From DATGMP01 sp035293565 (lineage in GTDB: Bacteria; Pseudomonadota; Alphaproteobacteria; BOG-932; Roseiterribacteraceae): 25,887 nucleotides of DNA. This document shows, one piece after another, positions 1 through 7,274 of the stretch. Position 1 is the first letter of the stretch. Each line of letters opens with the position of its first letter. Under the pieces are notes generated by a model. The model was not told where the DNA came from and did not search any database. It saw only the letters and a list, made by a program, of their open reading frames with translations. Position numbers and translations under genes: made by a program. The DNA lies in contig DATGMP010000030.1 of NCBI GenBank assembly GCA_035293565.1, positions 1-25,887 on the forward strand. Direction: 5' to 3'.

Positions 1-675
1 CGTATAGAGCAGCATCTGACGCTTGGTCTCGCGCGGTCCCGCAACCACCGGCAGCATCGGCACGCCGGCCCGGCGATAGTCGTCGCTTCGATAAAGGGCC
101 AGTGCCCAGAAGTGCGGCGGCGTCCACAGGAAGATCAGCAGGAACAGCGCGATGCCGACGGCCGAGACCGAGCCGGTCGCGGCAGCCCAGCCGATCATCG
201 GCGGGAAAGCGCCGGCGGCACCGCCGATCACGATGTTCTGCGGCGTGCGGCGCTTCAGCCAGATCGTGTAGACGAAGACATAGGTGAGCGACGCCGCCGC
301 AAGCAGGCCGGCGGCCAGCCAATTGACCGCGAGCCCCATCAGCATGATCGCGCCTAGGCTGACAATGATGCCGAAGGCCAGCGCGTCGGACGGATCGATG
401 CTACCCATGGGCAAGGGGCGCAGCCGCGTCCGCTCCATCACCGCGTCGATGTCGCGGTCGTACCACATATTGATCGCGCCGGCCGCCCCGGCTCCCAGCG
501 CGATCGAGAGGACGGCGACGGCGGCCAGCACCGGATGAATGGACATCGGCGCCGCGACAAGGCCGGCCAAGCCCGTGAAGACCACCAGCGCCATGACCCG
601 CGGCTTCAGCAGCGTCACGAAATCGCCGACAGCGGCATCGGGCAAAGCGCCAGTGGCGCTGGTCATATCGACCAT
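1..675 (-). CDS. ctaB: Heme o synthase (protoheme IX farnesyltransferase), C-terminus cut by window edge
   Basis: This gene makes heme o by adding a farnesyl group to protoheme in the inner membrane; heme o is then converted to the heme a of the aa3 oxidase. Reading the minus strand from 675 gives an open frame of 225 codons that runs off the left edge, beginning MVDMTSATGA. The UbiA-family signature is visible as LLKPRVM near residue 23, NMWYDRDIDAVMERT near residues 69-83 (the N-x2-D-x3-D prenyl-diphosphate site), and FLWTPPHFWALAL with YRSDDYRRAGVPMLP near residues 185-210. Hydrophobic segments alternate between them. It is the third gene of the ctaC-ctaD-ctaB unit, 60 bases after ctaD. 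An in-frame ATG at 666 is an alternative start; neither has a strong ribosome binding site. The family is certain and only the end is missing. Confidence 0.96.
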   Translation of the reverse strand, partial: MVDMTSATGALPDAAVGDFVTLLKPRVMALVVFTGLAGLVAAPMSIHPVLAAVAVLSIALGAGAAGAINMWYDRDIDAVMERTRLRPLPMGSIDPSDALAFGIIVSLGAIMLMGLAVNWLAAGLLAAASLTYVFVYTIWLKRRTPQNIVIGGAAGAFPPMIGWAAATGSVSAVGIALFLLIFLWTPPHFWALALYRSDDYRRAGVPMLPVVAGPRETKRQMLLYT

Positions 676-696
676 TGGTTCAAACCTGATAACAGC

Positions 697-720
697 GGCG
701 GACGGCTAACACCGCCCGCC
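697..720 (-). other. Strong intercistronic stem-loop between ctaD and ctaB
   Basis: Nine bases (697-705) pair with 712-720 around a six-base loop; the stem is all G-C apart from one G-T wobble in the minus-strand RNA. It begins 15 bases after the ctaD stop. No run of T follows in the transcribed direction, so it is not a textbook intrinsic terminator. It could protect the 3' end of the ctaC-ctaD message or reduce read-through into ctaB. The pairing is seen directly; the role is inferred. Confidence 0.6.
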
Positions 721-735
721 TAGAGGCTCTGCGCA

Positions 736-2379
736 TCAATGGATGCGCGGCAACGTCTCGAACTGATGGAACGGCGGCGGCGAGGAAAGGCTCCATTCGA
801 GCGTCGTCGCACCCGATCCCCAGTAGTTCGCACCGACCTTCTTGCCGGCGAAGACCGTGTAGAGCGCCACGAACACGAACCACACCATCCCGGCGCCAGA
901 GATATAGGAGCCGAGCGAGGAGATGTGGTTCCACCCCTCGAAGGCATTCGGATAATCGGGCACGCGCCGCGGCATCCCGGCAAGGCCGAGGAAATGCTGC
1001 GGGAAGAAAGTCAGGTTGACGCCGATGAAAGTCAGCCAGAAATGGAGCTGCCCAGCCCATTCCGGATACTGCCGGCCCGACATCTTGCCGATCCAATAAT
1101 AGAAGCCGGCGAAGAGCGAGAAGACCGCGCCCAGCGACAGCACATAGTGGAAGTGCGCCACGACGTAATAGGTGTCGTGCAGCATCGTGTCGATCGATGC
1201 GTTCGACAGCACGAGCCCGGTCACGCCGCCGATGGTGAAGAGGAAGATGAAGCCCAGCGCCCAAAGCATCGGCGTCTTGAACTCGATCGAGCCGCCCCAC
1301 ATCGTCGCGATCCAAGAAAAGATCTTCACGCCCGTCGGCACGGCGATGATCATGGTCGCCGCCGTGAAATAGGCCCGCGTGTCGACCGAGATGCCGGTCG
1401 TATACATGTGGTGAGCCCACACGATGAAACCCACGAAGCCGATCGCGACCATCGCATAGACCATGCCCAGATAACCGAAGATCGGCTTCTTGGAGAAGGT
1501 CGACACGACCTGGCTGATGATGCCGAAGCCCGGCAGGATCATGATGTACACTTCGGGGTGACCGAAGAACCAGAACAGGTGCTGGAACAGGAGCGGATCG
1601 CCGCCGCCCTCCGGATTGAAGAAGGAGGTGCCGAAATTCCGGTCGGTCAGCAGCATGGTGATGGCGCCCGCCAGGACCGGGAGCGACAGCAGCAGCAGGA
1701 AGGCGGTAATCAGGATCGACCAGACGAAGAGCGGCATCTTGTGCAGCGTCATGCCCGGCGCGCGCATGTTGAAGATCGTCGTGATGAAGTTGATCGACGA
1801 CAGGATCGACGATGCGCCCGCAAGGTGGAGCGAGAAGATCGCCATGTCCACCGACGGTCCCGGCTGGCCGCTCGAGGAAAGCGGCGGATAAATCGTCCAG
1901 CCCGTGCCGGCGCCGTCGCCGACAAACGCCGAACCCAACAGCAGCAGGAAGGCGGGGACCAGCAGCCAGAAACCGACATTGTTGAGCCGCGGGAACGCCA
2001 TGTCCGGCGCGCCGATCATCAGCGGCATGAACCAGTTGCCGAAGCCGCCCATGGTCGCCGGCATGACCGCGAAGAAAACCATGATCAGGCCATGCGCCGT
2101 GATCAGCACATTCCATTGCTGGCCGGAATGGATGAGCGCGGAGCCGGGATGGGAGAGGTTCGCCCGCATATAGACGGACGCAGCGGCGCCGATACAGGCC
2201 GCAAAGATCGAGAAGATGATGTAGAGCGTGCCGATGTCCTTGTGGTTGGTCGAGAAGAGCCAACGCTGGACGAAACCGGGCTTGTGCGCGTGATCGTCGT
2301 GGCCGTGCGCGTGGGCGGCGTGCGCCTCATAGGCAGCGGTGTGCCCGATGTCCCCGGTAGACGAAATGCTTTGCGCCAT
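736..2379 (-). CDS. ctaD: Cytochrome c oxidase subunit I (aa3 type)
   Basis: This is the catalytic subunit of the terminal oxidase, an integral membrane protein of 547 residues carrying heme a, heme a3 and CuB. Expected signatures are present: FSTNHKDIGTLY near residue 43, the CuB and His-Tyr cross-link motif GHPEVY near residue 273, the CuB histidine pair WAHHMYTTG near residue 321, and the heme ligands in VVAHFHYVLSLG near residues 405-415. About twelve membrane segments are apparent, as usual for the heme-copper oxidase family. The start is preceded by AAGGGA six bases upstream. The N-terminus carries a run rich in histidine (HAAHAHGHDDHAH) before the first membrane segment. It lies 36 bases after ctaC and 60 before ctaB, consistent with one operon. 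Confidence 0.98.
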   Translation of the reverse strand: MAQSISSTGDIGHTAAYEAHAAHAHGHDDHAHKPGFVQRWLFSTNHKDIGTLYIIFSIFAACIGAAASVYMRANLSHPGSALIHSGQQWNVLITAHGLIMVFFAVMPATMGGFGNWFMPLMIGAPDMAFPRLNNVGFWLLVPAFLLLLGSAFVGDGAGTGWTIYPPLSSSGQPGPSVDMAIFSLHLAGASSILSSINFITTIFNMRAPGMTLHKMPLFVWSILITAFLLLLSLPVLAGAITMLLTDRNFGTSFFNPEGGGDPLLFQHLFWFFGHPEVYIMILPGFGIISQVVSTFSKKPIFGYLGMVYAMVAIGFVGFIVWAHHMYTTGISVDTRAYFTAATMIIAVPTGVKIFSWIATMWGGSIEFKTPMLWALGFIFLFTIGGVTGLVLSNASIDTMLHDTYYVVAHFHYVLSLGAVFSLFAGFYYWIGKMSGRQYPEWAGQLHFWLTFIGVNLTFFPQHFLGLAGMPRRVPDYPNAFEGWNHISSLGSYISGAGMVWFVFVALYTVFAGKKVGANYWGSGATTLEWSLSSPPPFHQFETLPRIH

Positions 2380-2415
2380 GGGCGTCCCTTTCGAACCTGA
2401 TCTATTGAACCGGGA

Positions 2416-3384
2416 TTACCGGCTGACTGCGAGTTGTGCCTGCGGGGCGGGGTTGACGGCCGAGGTCTTGGCCGGCGTATCCATCCAGGAATAGTCCATC
2501 CCCAGCACCTTCTCGTTCGCATCCCGCATCTTGTCCTTGGCGGTCGAGTGCAGAACGAGATCGACCCATTTCGCAAACTTGTCCTTGGAGACCGCGCGAA
2601 CCTCGATTGGCATATAACCGTGGCGGTCGCCGCAGATCTGCGTGCATTGGCCGTAATAGACGCCTTCGTGATCAACCCGCATCCAGGTTTCGTTCAGCCG
2701 TCCGGGCACCGCCGACTTCTGCACGCCCAACGGAGCCACCAGCCAGGAATGGATGACGTCGGCGCCGGTGATAAGAACTTGGATGGTCGTATCGACCGGA
2801 ACCACCAGCGGATAGTCGACCGAAAGCATCCTGATCTTATCGCCGCTGATCTTGTCGTCGGGAATCAGGTTGCTGATGTAGTCGTCGATCTTCTGGTCCG
2901 GCAGCTCGTAGCTCCAATACCATTGGTGGCCGGTGACTTTGAGCGTCATCTCCGGCTTGTCCGCCCGGTCGGCGTAATAGAGATATTTGAAGGACGGAAT
3001 CGCGATGACGACCAGGATGATCACCGGCAGAGCCGTCCAGATCACCTCGATCAGCGTGTTATGGGTGGTGCGCGACGGCTGCGGGTTGGCCGCGCGCCGA
3101 AAGCGAATGGTCGCGATCGACAGGAGGATCAGCACGAACACCGCGATGAATGTGATGATCGGCATCAACAGGCTGTTGTGGAAGCTGTAGAGCAGCTTCG
3201 CGACCACTGTGGCGCCCTCGGGCAAGCCCATCTGCCACTCGCGCGGCCCACCGCCGAACTCCTCGGCCCAAGCGGCGGAAACCGGCAGCATGGCGATCAG
3301 ACCGGCCAATGCCGGCAGGAGCCCGGCTGCGGACAGCCGGCCGAACAACCGCCGATTTGCGAACGGGGCGAGCCGATTATGCAT
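2416..3384 (-). CDS. ctaC: Cytochrome c oxidase subunit II
   Basis: This subunit accepts electrons from cytochrome c at the binuclear CuA centre and passes them to subunit I. A signal-like hydrophobic stretch ending VSAAWA is followed by two membrane helices (about residues 67-90 and 105-128) and a periplasmic cupredoxin domain. The CuA ligands are visible: a histidine in VIHSW near residue 210, and the C-x3-C, H and M of YGQCTQICGDRHGYMPI near residues 243-259. The tryptophan-rich GHQWYWSYE segment used in electron entry is also present. I chose the ATG at 3384, which follows GGATGGAAGA; in-frame alternatives are ATG 3396 and TTG 3405. It is the first gene of the oxidase unit and is divergent from tldD, the two sharing about 210 bases of upstream sequence. 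Confidence 0.97.
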   Translation of the reverse strand: MHNRLAPFANRRLFGRLSAAGLLPALAGLIAMLPVSAAWAEEFGGGPREWQMGLPEGATVVAKLLYSFHNSLLMPIITFIAVFVLILLSIATIRFRRAANPQPSRTTHNTLIEVIWTALPVIILVVIAIPSFKYLYYADRADKPEMTLKVTGHQWYWSYELPDQKIDDYISNLIPDDKISGDKIRMLSVDYPLVVPVDTTIQVLITGADVIHSWLVAPLGVQKSAVPGRLNETWMRVDHEGVYYGQCTQICGDRHGYMPIEVRAVSKDKFAKWVDLVLHSTAKDKMRDANEKVLGMDYSWMDTPAKTSAVNPAPQAQLAVSR

Positions 3385-3596
3385 TCTTCCATCCATGTAA
3401 CGCAAAGCGCGGGCGGGCGCCCGGGCGTAAACGAGTGGCGCACTCTACAAGGGCGGCGCGGGCCGACACAACGGCCAAGCTCCCCCAACCATCTGCAAAA
3501 TCGTCGCAACCCGCCAAGGGCGTATTCGGCCGCTTTCCCTAGCCAGCGGCCTCGCCCGGCCCTATGTGATGAAGACTGCCGAAAGGGACAAAAACC

Positions 3597-5030
3597 ATGA
3601 CCGCACGCGACCGGACCGACGAGATCTTCTTCGACAAGGCAGGGCTGGATTTGGCCCGCACCGAGCGGCTCGTCGCGGACGCGCTGGCCCATTCCGACGA
3701 CGGCGAGCTCTATCTCGAATACAGCCAGTCCGAGGCGCTCAGCTGGGACGATGGCAGGCTGAAGAGCGCCAGCTTCGACACGAGCCAGGGATTCGGGCTG
3801 CGGGCGGTGGTCGGCGAGATGCAGGGGTATGCCCATGCCGCCGATCTTTCCGAGCCCGCGCTCAGGCGTGCCGCCGAGACCGTCAAAGCGGTCCAGGCCG
3901 GGCATGCCGGACAGATCGGCATCGGCCCGGCCGGCACCAACCGTCAGCTCTATATCGACGAGAACCCGTTGGGGCTCGAGCCGTTCGAGGCCAAGGTCAA
4001 GCTTTTGGCCGAGATCGATGCCTATGCCCGGTCCAAGGATCCGCGGATTCGTCAGGTCATGGCGTCGGTCGCGGGCAGCTGGCAGGCGATTTCGATCGTG
4101 CGTCCCGACGGCGAGCGGATGGCCGACATTCGTCCGATGGTCCGCCTTAACGTCACGGTCATGGTCGGCGACGGCGACCGGCAAGAGACGGGCAGCTACG
4201 GCACCGGCGGCCGCCGCACCTATGCCGAATTCTTCGATCCGGCCACCTGGCGCGGCGCGGTCGACAAGGCGCTGCGCGAGGCGCTGGTCAATCTGGGTTC
4301 CGTACCGGCGCCCGCCGGCGAGATGACGGTCGTGCTCGGCCCCGGCTGGCCCGGCGTGATGCTGCATGAAGCGGTCGGCCACGGGCTCGAGGGCGATTTC
4401 AACCGCAAGAAGACCTCGGCCTTCGCCGGCTTGATGGGTCAGCGAGTCGCGGCGCCGGGGGTCACCGTCGTGGATGACGGAACGATCGAGAACCGGCGGG
4501 GATCGCTCACCATCGACGATGAGGGCACGCCCTCCTCCTGCACGCCGTTGATCGAGGACGGGGTGCTGGTCGGCTACATGCAGGACAGGCTGAATGCGCG
4601 GCTAATGAATATGCGCCCGACCGGCAACGGACGCCGCCAGAGCTACGCCCACGCGCCGATGCCCCGCATGACCAATACTTACATGCTGGCCGGCAAGCAC
4701 GACCCGGCCGAAATCCTGGCGTCGGTGACGAAGGGTCTCTACGCGGTCAATTTCGGAGGCGGCCAGGTCGACATAACCTCGGGCAAGTACGTTTTCAGCA
4801 TGACCGAGGCTTATCTGATTGAGGACGGGAAGATCGGGCCGGCATTGAAAGGCGCTACGCTGATCGGAAACGGTCCGGAGGACCTCAAGAAAATCAGCAT
4901 GATCGGAAACGACCTGAAGCTCGACGACGGCGTCGGCACCTGCGGGAAGGACGGCCAGGGCGTTGCGGTCGGCGTGGGTCAGCCGACCTTGCGCATGGAT
5001 GGAATCACCGTCGGCGGGACCGCCGGCTGA
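3597..5030 (+). CDS. tldD: TldD-type metalloprotease
   Basis: TldD pairs with TldE (PmbA) to form a zinc protease that degrades unfolded peptides and matures some peptide natural products. The 477-residue length is typical of the family. The zinc motif HEAVGH is at residues 257-262, followed by GLEGDFNRK and the usual downstream SVTIVDDG-like and IDDEGTP segments. The C-terminal part has GGGQVDITSGKYVFSMTEAYLIEDGKIG, broken here as GGGQVDITSGKYVF and SMTEAYLIEDGKIG, which is the classic TldD barrel region. The ATG at 3597 has GAAAGGGA at 3581-3588. It stands alone on the plus strand, divergent from ctaC, an arrangement common in Alphaproteobacteria. No tldE lies in this window. A hairpin follows at 5044. 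Confidence 0.97.
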   Translation: MTARDRTDEIFFDKAGLDLARTERLVADALAHSDDGELYLEYSQSEALSWDDGRLKSASFDTSQGFGLRAVVGEMQGYAHAADLSEPALRRAAETVKAVQAGHAGQIGIGPAGTNRQLYIDENPLGLEPFEAKVKLLAEIDAYARSKDPRIRQVMASVAGSWQAISIVRPDGERMADIRPMVRLNVTVMVGDGDRQETGSYGTGGRRTYAEFFDPATWRGAVDKALREALVNLGSVPAPAGEMTVVLGPGWPGVMLHEAVGHGLEGDFNRKKTSAFAGLMGQRVAAPGVTVVDDGTIENRRGSLTIDDEGTPSSCTPLIEDGVLVGYMQDRLNARLMNMRPTGNGRRQSYAHAPMPRMTNTYMLAGKHDPAEILASVTKGLYAVNFGGGQVDITSGKYVFSMTEAYLIEDGKIGPALKGATLIGNGPEDLKKISMIGNDLKLDDGVGTCGKDGQGVAVGVGQPTLRMDGITVGGTAG

Positions 5031-5043
5031 CGGGCGCGCGGGA

Positions 5044-5065
5044 TCGGCCGCCAAACGGCGGTCGA
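5044..5065 (+). terminator. Hairpin terminator between tldD and the convergent RMF-like gene
   Basis: A nine-base stem (5044-5052 with 5057-5065, one G-T wobble) with an AAAC loop starts 14 bases after the tldD stop. It is followed by a moderately T-rich stretch (ACATTCACTTTT). Being symmetric, it could serve both convergent genes. Confidence 0.55.
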
Positions 5066-5093
5066 ACATTCACTTTTCGGCGTCGGAATGGCG

Positions 5094-5279
5094 TCAGATC
5101 GTGCCCAGGCGCCGTCTGCGCGAGAGCTTGACCAACGCCTCGTCATATCCCGCGAACCATGCGTTGCGGGATTGGACATCCGATTGCGGGTAGGGATTCG
5201 TGCTCCGGCCGGTGCCGTTCGCCGCAGCCTCGCCACCCTCCCAATGGGCCTGTTTCAGTACGGGGTCGATTTTTGCCAT
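5094..5279 (-). CDS. Small RMF/CrpP-like protein
   Basis: This 61-residue protein aligns by eye with ribosome modulation factor, which silences ribosomes as 100S dimers in stationary phase. Shared positions are the AH..G..A...G start (AHWEGGEAAANGTGR here), the NPY motif at residues 28-30, and the QSR..W..GY..A block at residues 36-47 (QSRNAWFAGYDEAL). A basic tail KLSRRRRLG closes it. Alphaproteobacterial relatives are usually labelled Rmf/CrpP family; CrpP was proposed as a fluoroquinolone-modifying enzyme, though that activity is debated. The ATG at 5279 is the only sensible start. It is convergent with tldD. The family is likely; the molecular role in this organism is inferred. Confidence 0.75.
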   Translation of the reverse strand: MAKIDPVLKQAHWEGGEAAANGTGRSTNPYPQSDVQSRNAWFAGYDEALVKLSRRRRLGTI

Positions 5280-5441
5280 TAAGTCTTATTGCTTAGATGG
5301 CCTCGAAATAGCAATAGCTTGGCCCAGGCCCTCGGCGCGCCCCCGAAAATTCCTCGAAACCGCCCCTTTTTGGCCCTGATTGGCACCCATCTTGGAACTG
5401 AGAGCAACGGATTGCCTCATCTTTTGGATGGGAGACGGACA

Positions 5442-5774
5442 ATGGTGTCATCGAATGCAGGCAAACGGCGCGGCTGGCGCATCGCCCTGGCGGCGCTGGC
5501 GCTCGGCACGGTCGCGGCGGCTGGTATCGCCTCGGCTCCGGCGAAGGCCGACGAGGGCTGGCACCGCGGATGGGAGCGCCATGAGGGATGGCGCCATGAC
5601 CATGATTGGGACCGCCATTGGCACGGCTGGGGTTGGGGATGGCGTCAGCCCCGCTACTACGGCTACGGCTATTATGCCCCGCCGCCTGTGGTTTATGAGC
5701 CGGCACCCCCGCCGGTCGTCTACGCCCCGCAGCCTTATTACGGCAGTCTCAACGTCTATATCCCGCTGAGATGA
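5442..5774 (+). CDS. Exported His/Trp/Tyr/Pro-rich small protein (PXPV-type)
   Basis: The 110-residue product begins with a signal peptide: KRRGWR, a hydrophobic stretch, and a probable cleavage after APAKA near residue 33. The mature part is low-complexity. It starts with a His/Trp/Arg/Asp block (residues about 37-66, with repeated HxxW and DxxxxW spacing), then a Gly/Tyr block YYGYGYY, then two copies of PPPVVYxP. Small exported proteins of this composition are common in Alphaproteobacteria and largely uncharacterised; metal binding through the histidines is possible but unproven. The frame is open upstream, but the ATG at 5442 has GGAG at 5431-5434 with good spacing and places the signal peptide correctly. 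A strong hairpin follows. Confidence 0.8.
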   Translation: MVSSNAGKRRGWRIALAALALGTVAAAGIASAPAKADEGWHRGWERHEGWRHDHDWDRHWHGWGWGWRQPRYYGYGYYAPPPVVYEPAPPPVVYAPQPYYGSLNVYIPLR

Positions 5775-5783
5775 TCGCTCCCC

Positions 5784-5815
5784 GAGGCGCTCGAGCAACC
5801 TTGCTCGGGCGCCTC
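5784..5815. terminator. Bidirectional terminator between convergent genes
   Basis: The arms 5784-5797 and 5802-5815 form a 14-base stem (one T-G wobble) around a four-base loop, directly between the stop codons of the exported protein (5774) and the DUF4174 protein (5821). The plus-strand 3' side is followed by CCTTCCT. Position and stem strength fit a shared terminator. Confidence 0.75.
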
Positions 5816-5820
5816 CCTTC

Positions 5821-6267
5821 CTACTTACGCTCGTCTTCGTCCTTGCTGTGGCCGGTCGGCATATCGGCGGCATAGACCATGACCTGGTGGGCGTCGACCG
5901 GCTCGCTCCAGCGCATCTTCTGCCATCCGTCCTTGCCGATCAGCACCACCCGGAACGCGTCTGCATCCACATGGTAGAGCTTGCGCAGGCTCGCCCCGTC
6001 CGAGGTTTTCGACTCCGGCGGCGGCAACCTGACCTGCCGGTCGCCGATGACGAAGACCGTCATAATGTCGCTGTCTTCGAGCTCCCCTTGGGCCCGCTGG
6101 ATCTGATCGTATTCCTGCTGCAGCGGCTTGCTCTCCACGTCGGGCGCAAAGACGAAAAGCACGCGAGGCCTGGGCGGCTCATGCTCGACCTTGTCGGCGG
6201 CCGACGCGAGCGGACCGGCCAGCGCGGACACGAGAATTGCAGCAATCGACAGATAGCTTCGGTTCAT
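5821..6267 (-). CDS. DUF4174 domain exported protein
   Basis: This 148-residue protein has a signal peptide (MNRSYLSIAAILVSALAGPLASA) and then the pattern of DUF4174: an early beta strand PRVLFVFAP, a helix with QQEYDQIQRAQGELEDSDI, strand MTVFVIGD, then LRKLYHVDADAFRVVLIGKDG near residues 93-113 and a final MP motif. The fold resembles a thioredoxin-like domain without the CxxC; there is no cysteine in the protein. The function of the family is unknown. It starts 13 bases after the ppk2 stop on the same strand, so the two are probably co-transcribed, and it ends at the bidirectional hairpin. GAGG lies five bases before the ATG. The domain assignment is from pattern memory. Confidence 0.8.
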   Translation of the reverse strand: MNRSYLSIAAILVSALAGPLASAADKVEHEPPRPRVLFVFAPDVESKPLQQEYDQIQRAQGELEDSDIMTVFVIGDRQVRLPPPESKTSDGASLRKLYHVDADAFRVVLIGKDGWQKMRWSEPVDAHQVMVYAADMPTGHSKDEDERK

Positions 6268-6280
6268 GGGGGCCTCGGGG

Positions 6281-7111
6281 CTAAGGCGCGATCATTCCGT
6301 TGCGGAGATATGCCTCGTCATAGGCGAAGACGATATCAGGGTTCGGCGTCAAGAGCGTTTCATCCGCACCAGGGTAAGTCAATCGCGCGAGCATGTGACG
6401 TATCAGGTTGATGCGCGCCTGATCCTTGTCGTCGGCGCGAACGACGAACCAAGGTGAAATCATGTTGTGAGTCCGCGCGAGCATGGCGTTGCGCGCTTCA
6501 CTGTATTCCTCCCACTTCTTCAGCGCTTGCGCGTCAATCGGACTCACCTTCCACTGCTTCAGCGGATCCTTTCCCCGGGCCTTGAGCCGCTTCTTTTGCT
6601 CGGCTTTGCTGATGTCGAGATAATATTTCACGAGCGTTATGCCGGAGCGAATCAGCATCTGCTCGAATTCGAGCACGCTCGACATGAACTCCTCATACTC
6701 GGCGTCGGTGGAAAAACCCATGACGCGCTCGACGCCGACGCGATTGTACCAGCTGCGATTGAACAGGACCAATTCCTCAGCGGCCGGGAGGTGCTCCACA
6801 TAGCGCTGAAAGTACCATTCCGTGACCTCGCGGTCCGACGGCTTGGGCAGGGCGACCACCCGCGTCTCCCGTGGGCTCAGATGGGCCGTGATCCGCTTGA
6901 CGGTGCCATCCTTGCCGGCGGCGTCGCGCCCTTCGAGAATCACTAGGATTCGTCGCCGTTCGGCGATGACGTCGCGCTGAAGCTTCACAAGCTCGATCTG
7001 GAGCTGATGAAGCAGGGATTTGTATTCTGCATGATCCAGCGGCGGAATCGGAGGCGGCGCGCCCCTCGACAGCACCCGCGCATCGCGATGTTTGTGCTTG
7101 TGCTTGGCCAT
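6281..7111 (-). CDS. ppk2: Polyphosphate kinase 2 family protein
   Basis: PPK2 enzymes move phosphate between polyphosphate and nucleotides, usually making NTP or NDP from polyphosphate in the cytoplasm. The 276-residue single-domain length fits class I or III. The Walker A motif EGRDAAGKDG is at residues 60-69 and the Walker B/lid motif FNRSWYNR at 117-124; VVALPKPSDREVTEWYFQRY (residues 85-104) is also typical. The C-terminal YYLDISKAEQKKRLKAR and the following WKVSPIDAQALKKWEEY lie where the family has them. The N-terminus is basic and His-rich (MAKHKHKHRD). GAGG precedes the ATG by about six bases. It is followed by the DUF4174 gene and is divergent from the small acidic gene. Which nucleotide it uses cannot be read from the sequence. 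Confidence 0.93.
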   Translation of the reverse strand: MAKHKHKHRDARVLSRGAPPPIPPLDHAEYKSLLHQLQIELVKLQRDVIAERRRILVILEGRDAAGKDGTVKRITAHLSPRETRVVALPKPSDREVTEWYFQRYVEHLPAAEELVLFNRSWYNRVGVERVMGFSTDAEYEEFMSSVLEFEQMLIRSGITLVKYYLDISKAEQKKRLKARGKDPLKQWKVSPIDAQALKKWEEYSEARNAMLARTHNMISPWFVVRADDKDQARINLIRHMLARLTYPGADETLLTPNPDIVFAYDEAYLRNGMIAP

Positions 7112-7274
7112 ACCCTACCTCGGCGCGGCCCCCTTCGGCCTGCCTTCCGAGAGTGCGTGGAAAGCGCCGCAAACTCCAGAGGAAACAACAGTGCGGATCA
7201 ATTGTTGACGAGTTGCATCCTGCATGAGATGGATCGACCACCTCGAACCATCCTGTATGGGACGTTGTCGTGAG

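Noticed and set aside
739..2400. A 553-codon open frame on the plus strand across ctaD
   Set aside because: It is antisense to a certain gene, is Arg/His/Asp/Glu-rich as GC-rich shadow frames are, and has no recognisable domain.
5380..5396. A sigma-54-like TGGCAC...TTGGA element upstream of the exported protein
   Set aside because: The spacing of the two GG blocks is right, but the -12 C, almost invariant in such promoters, is G here, and no activator site is visible.
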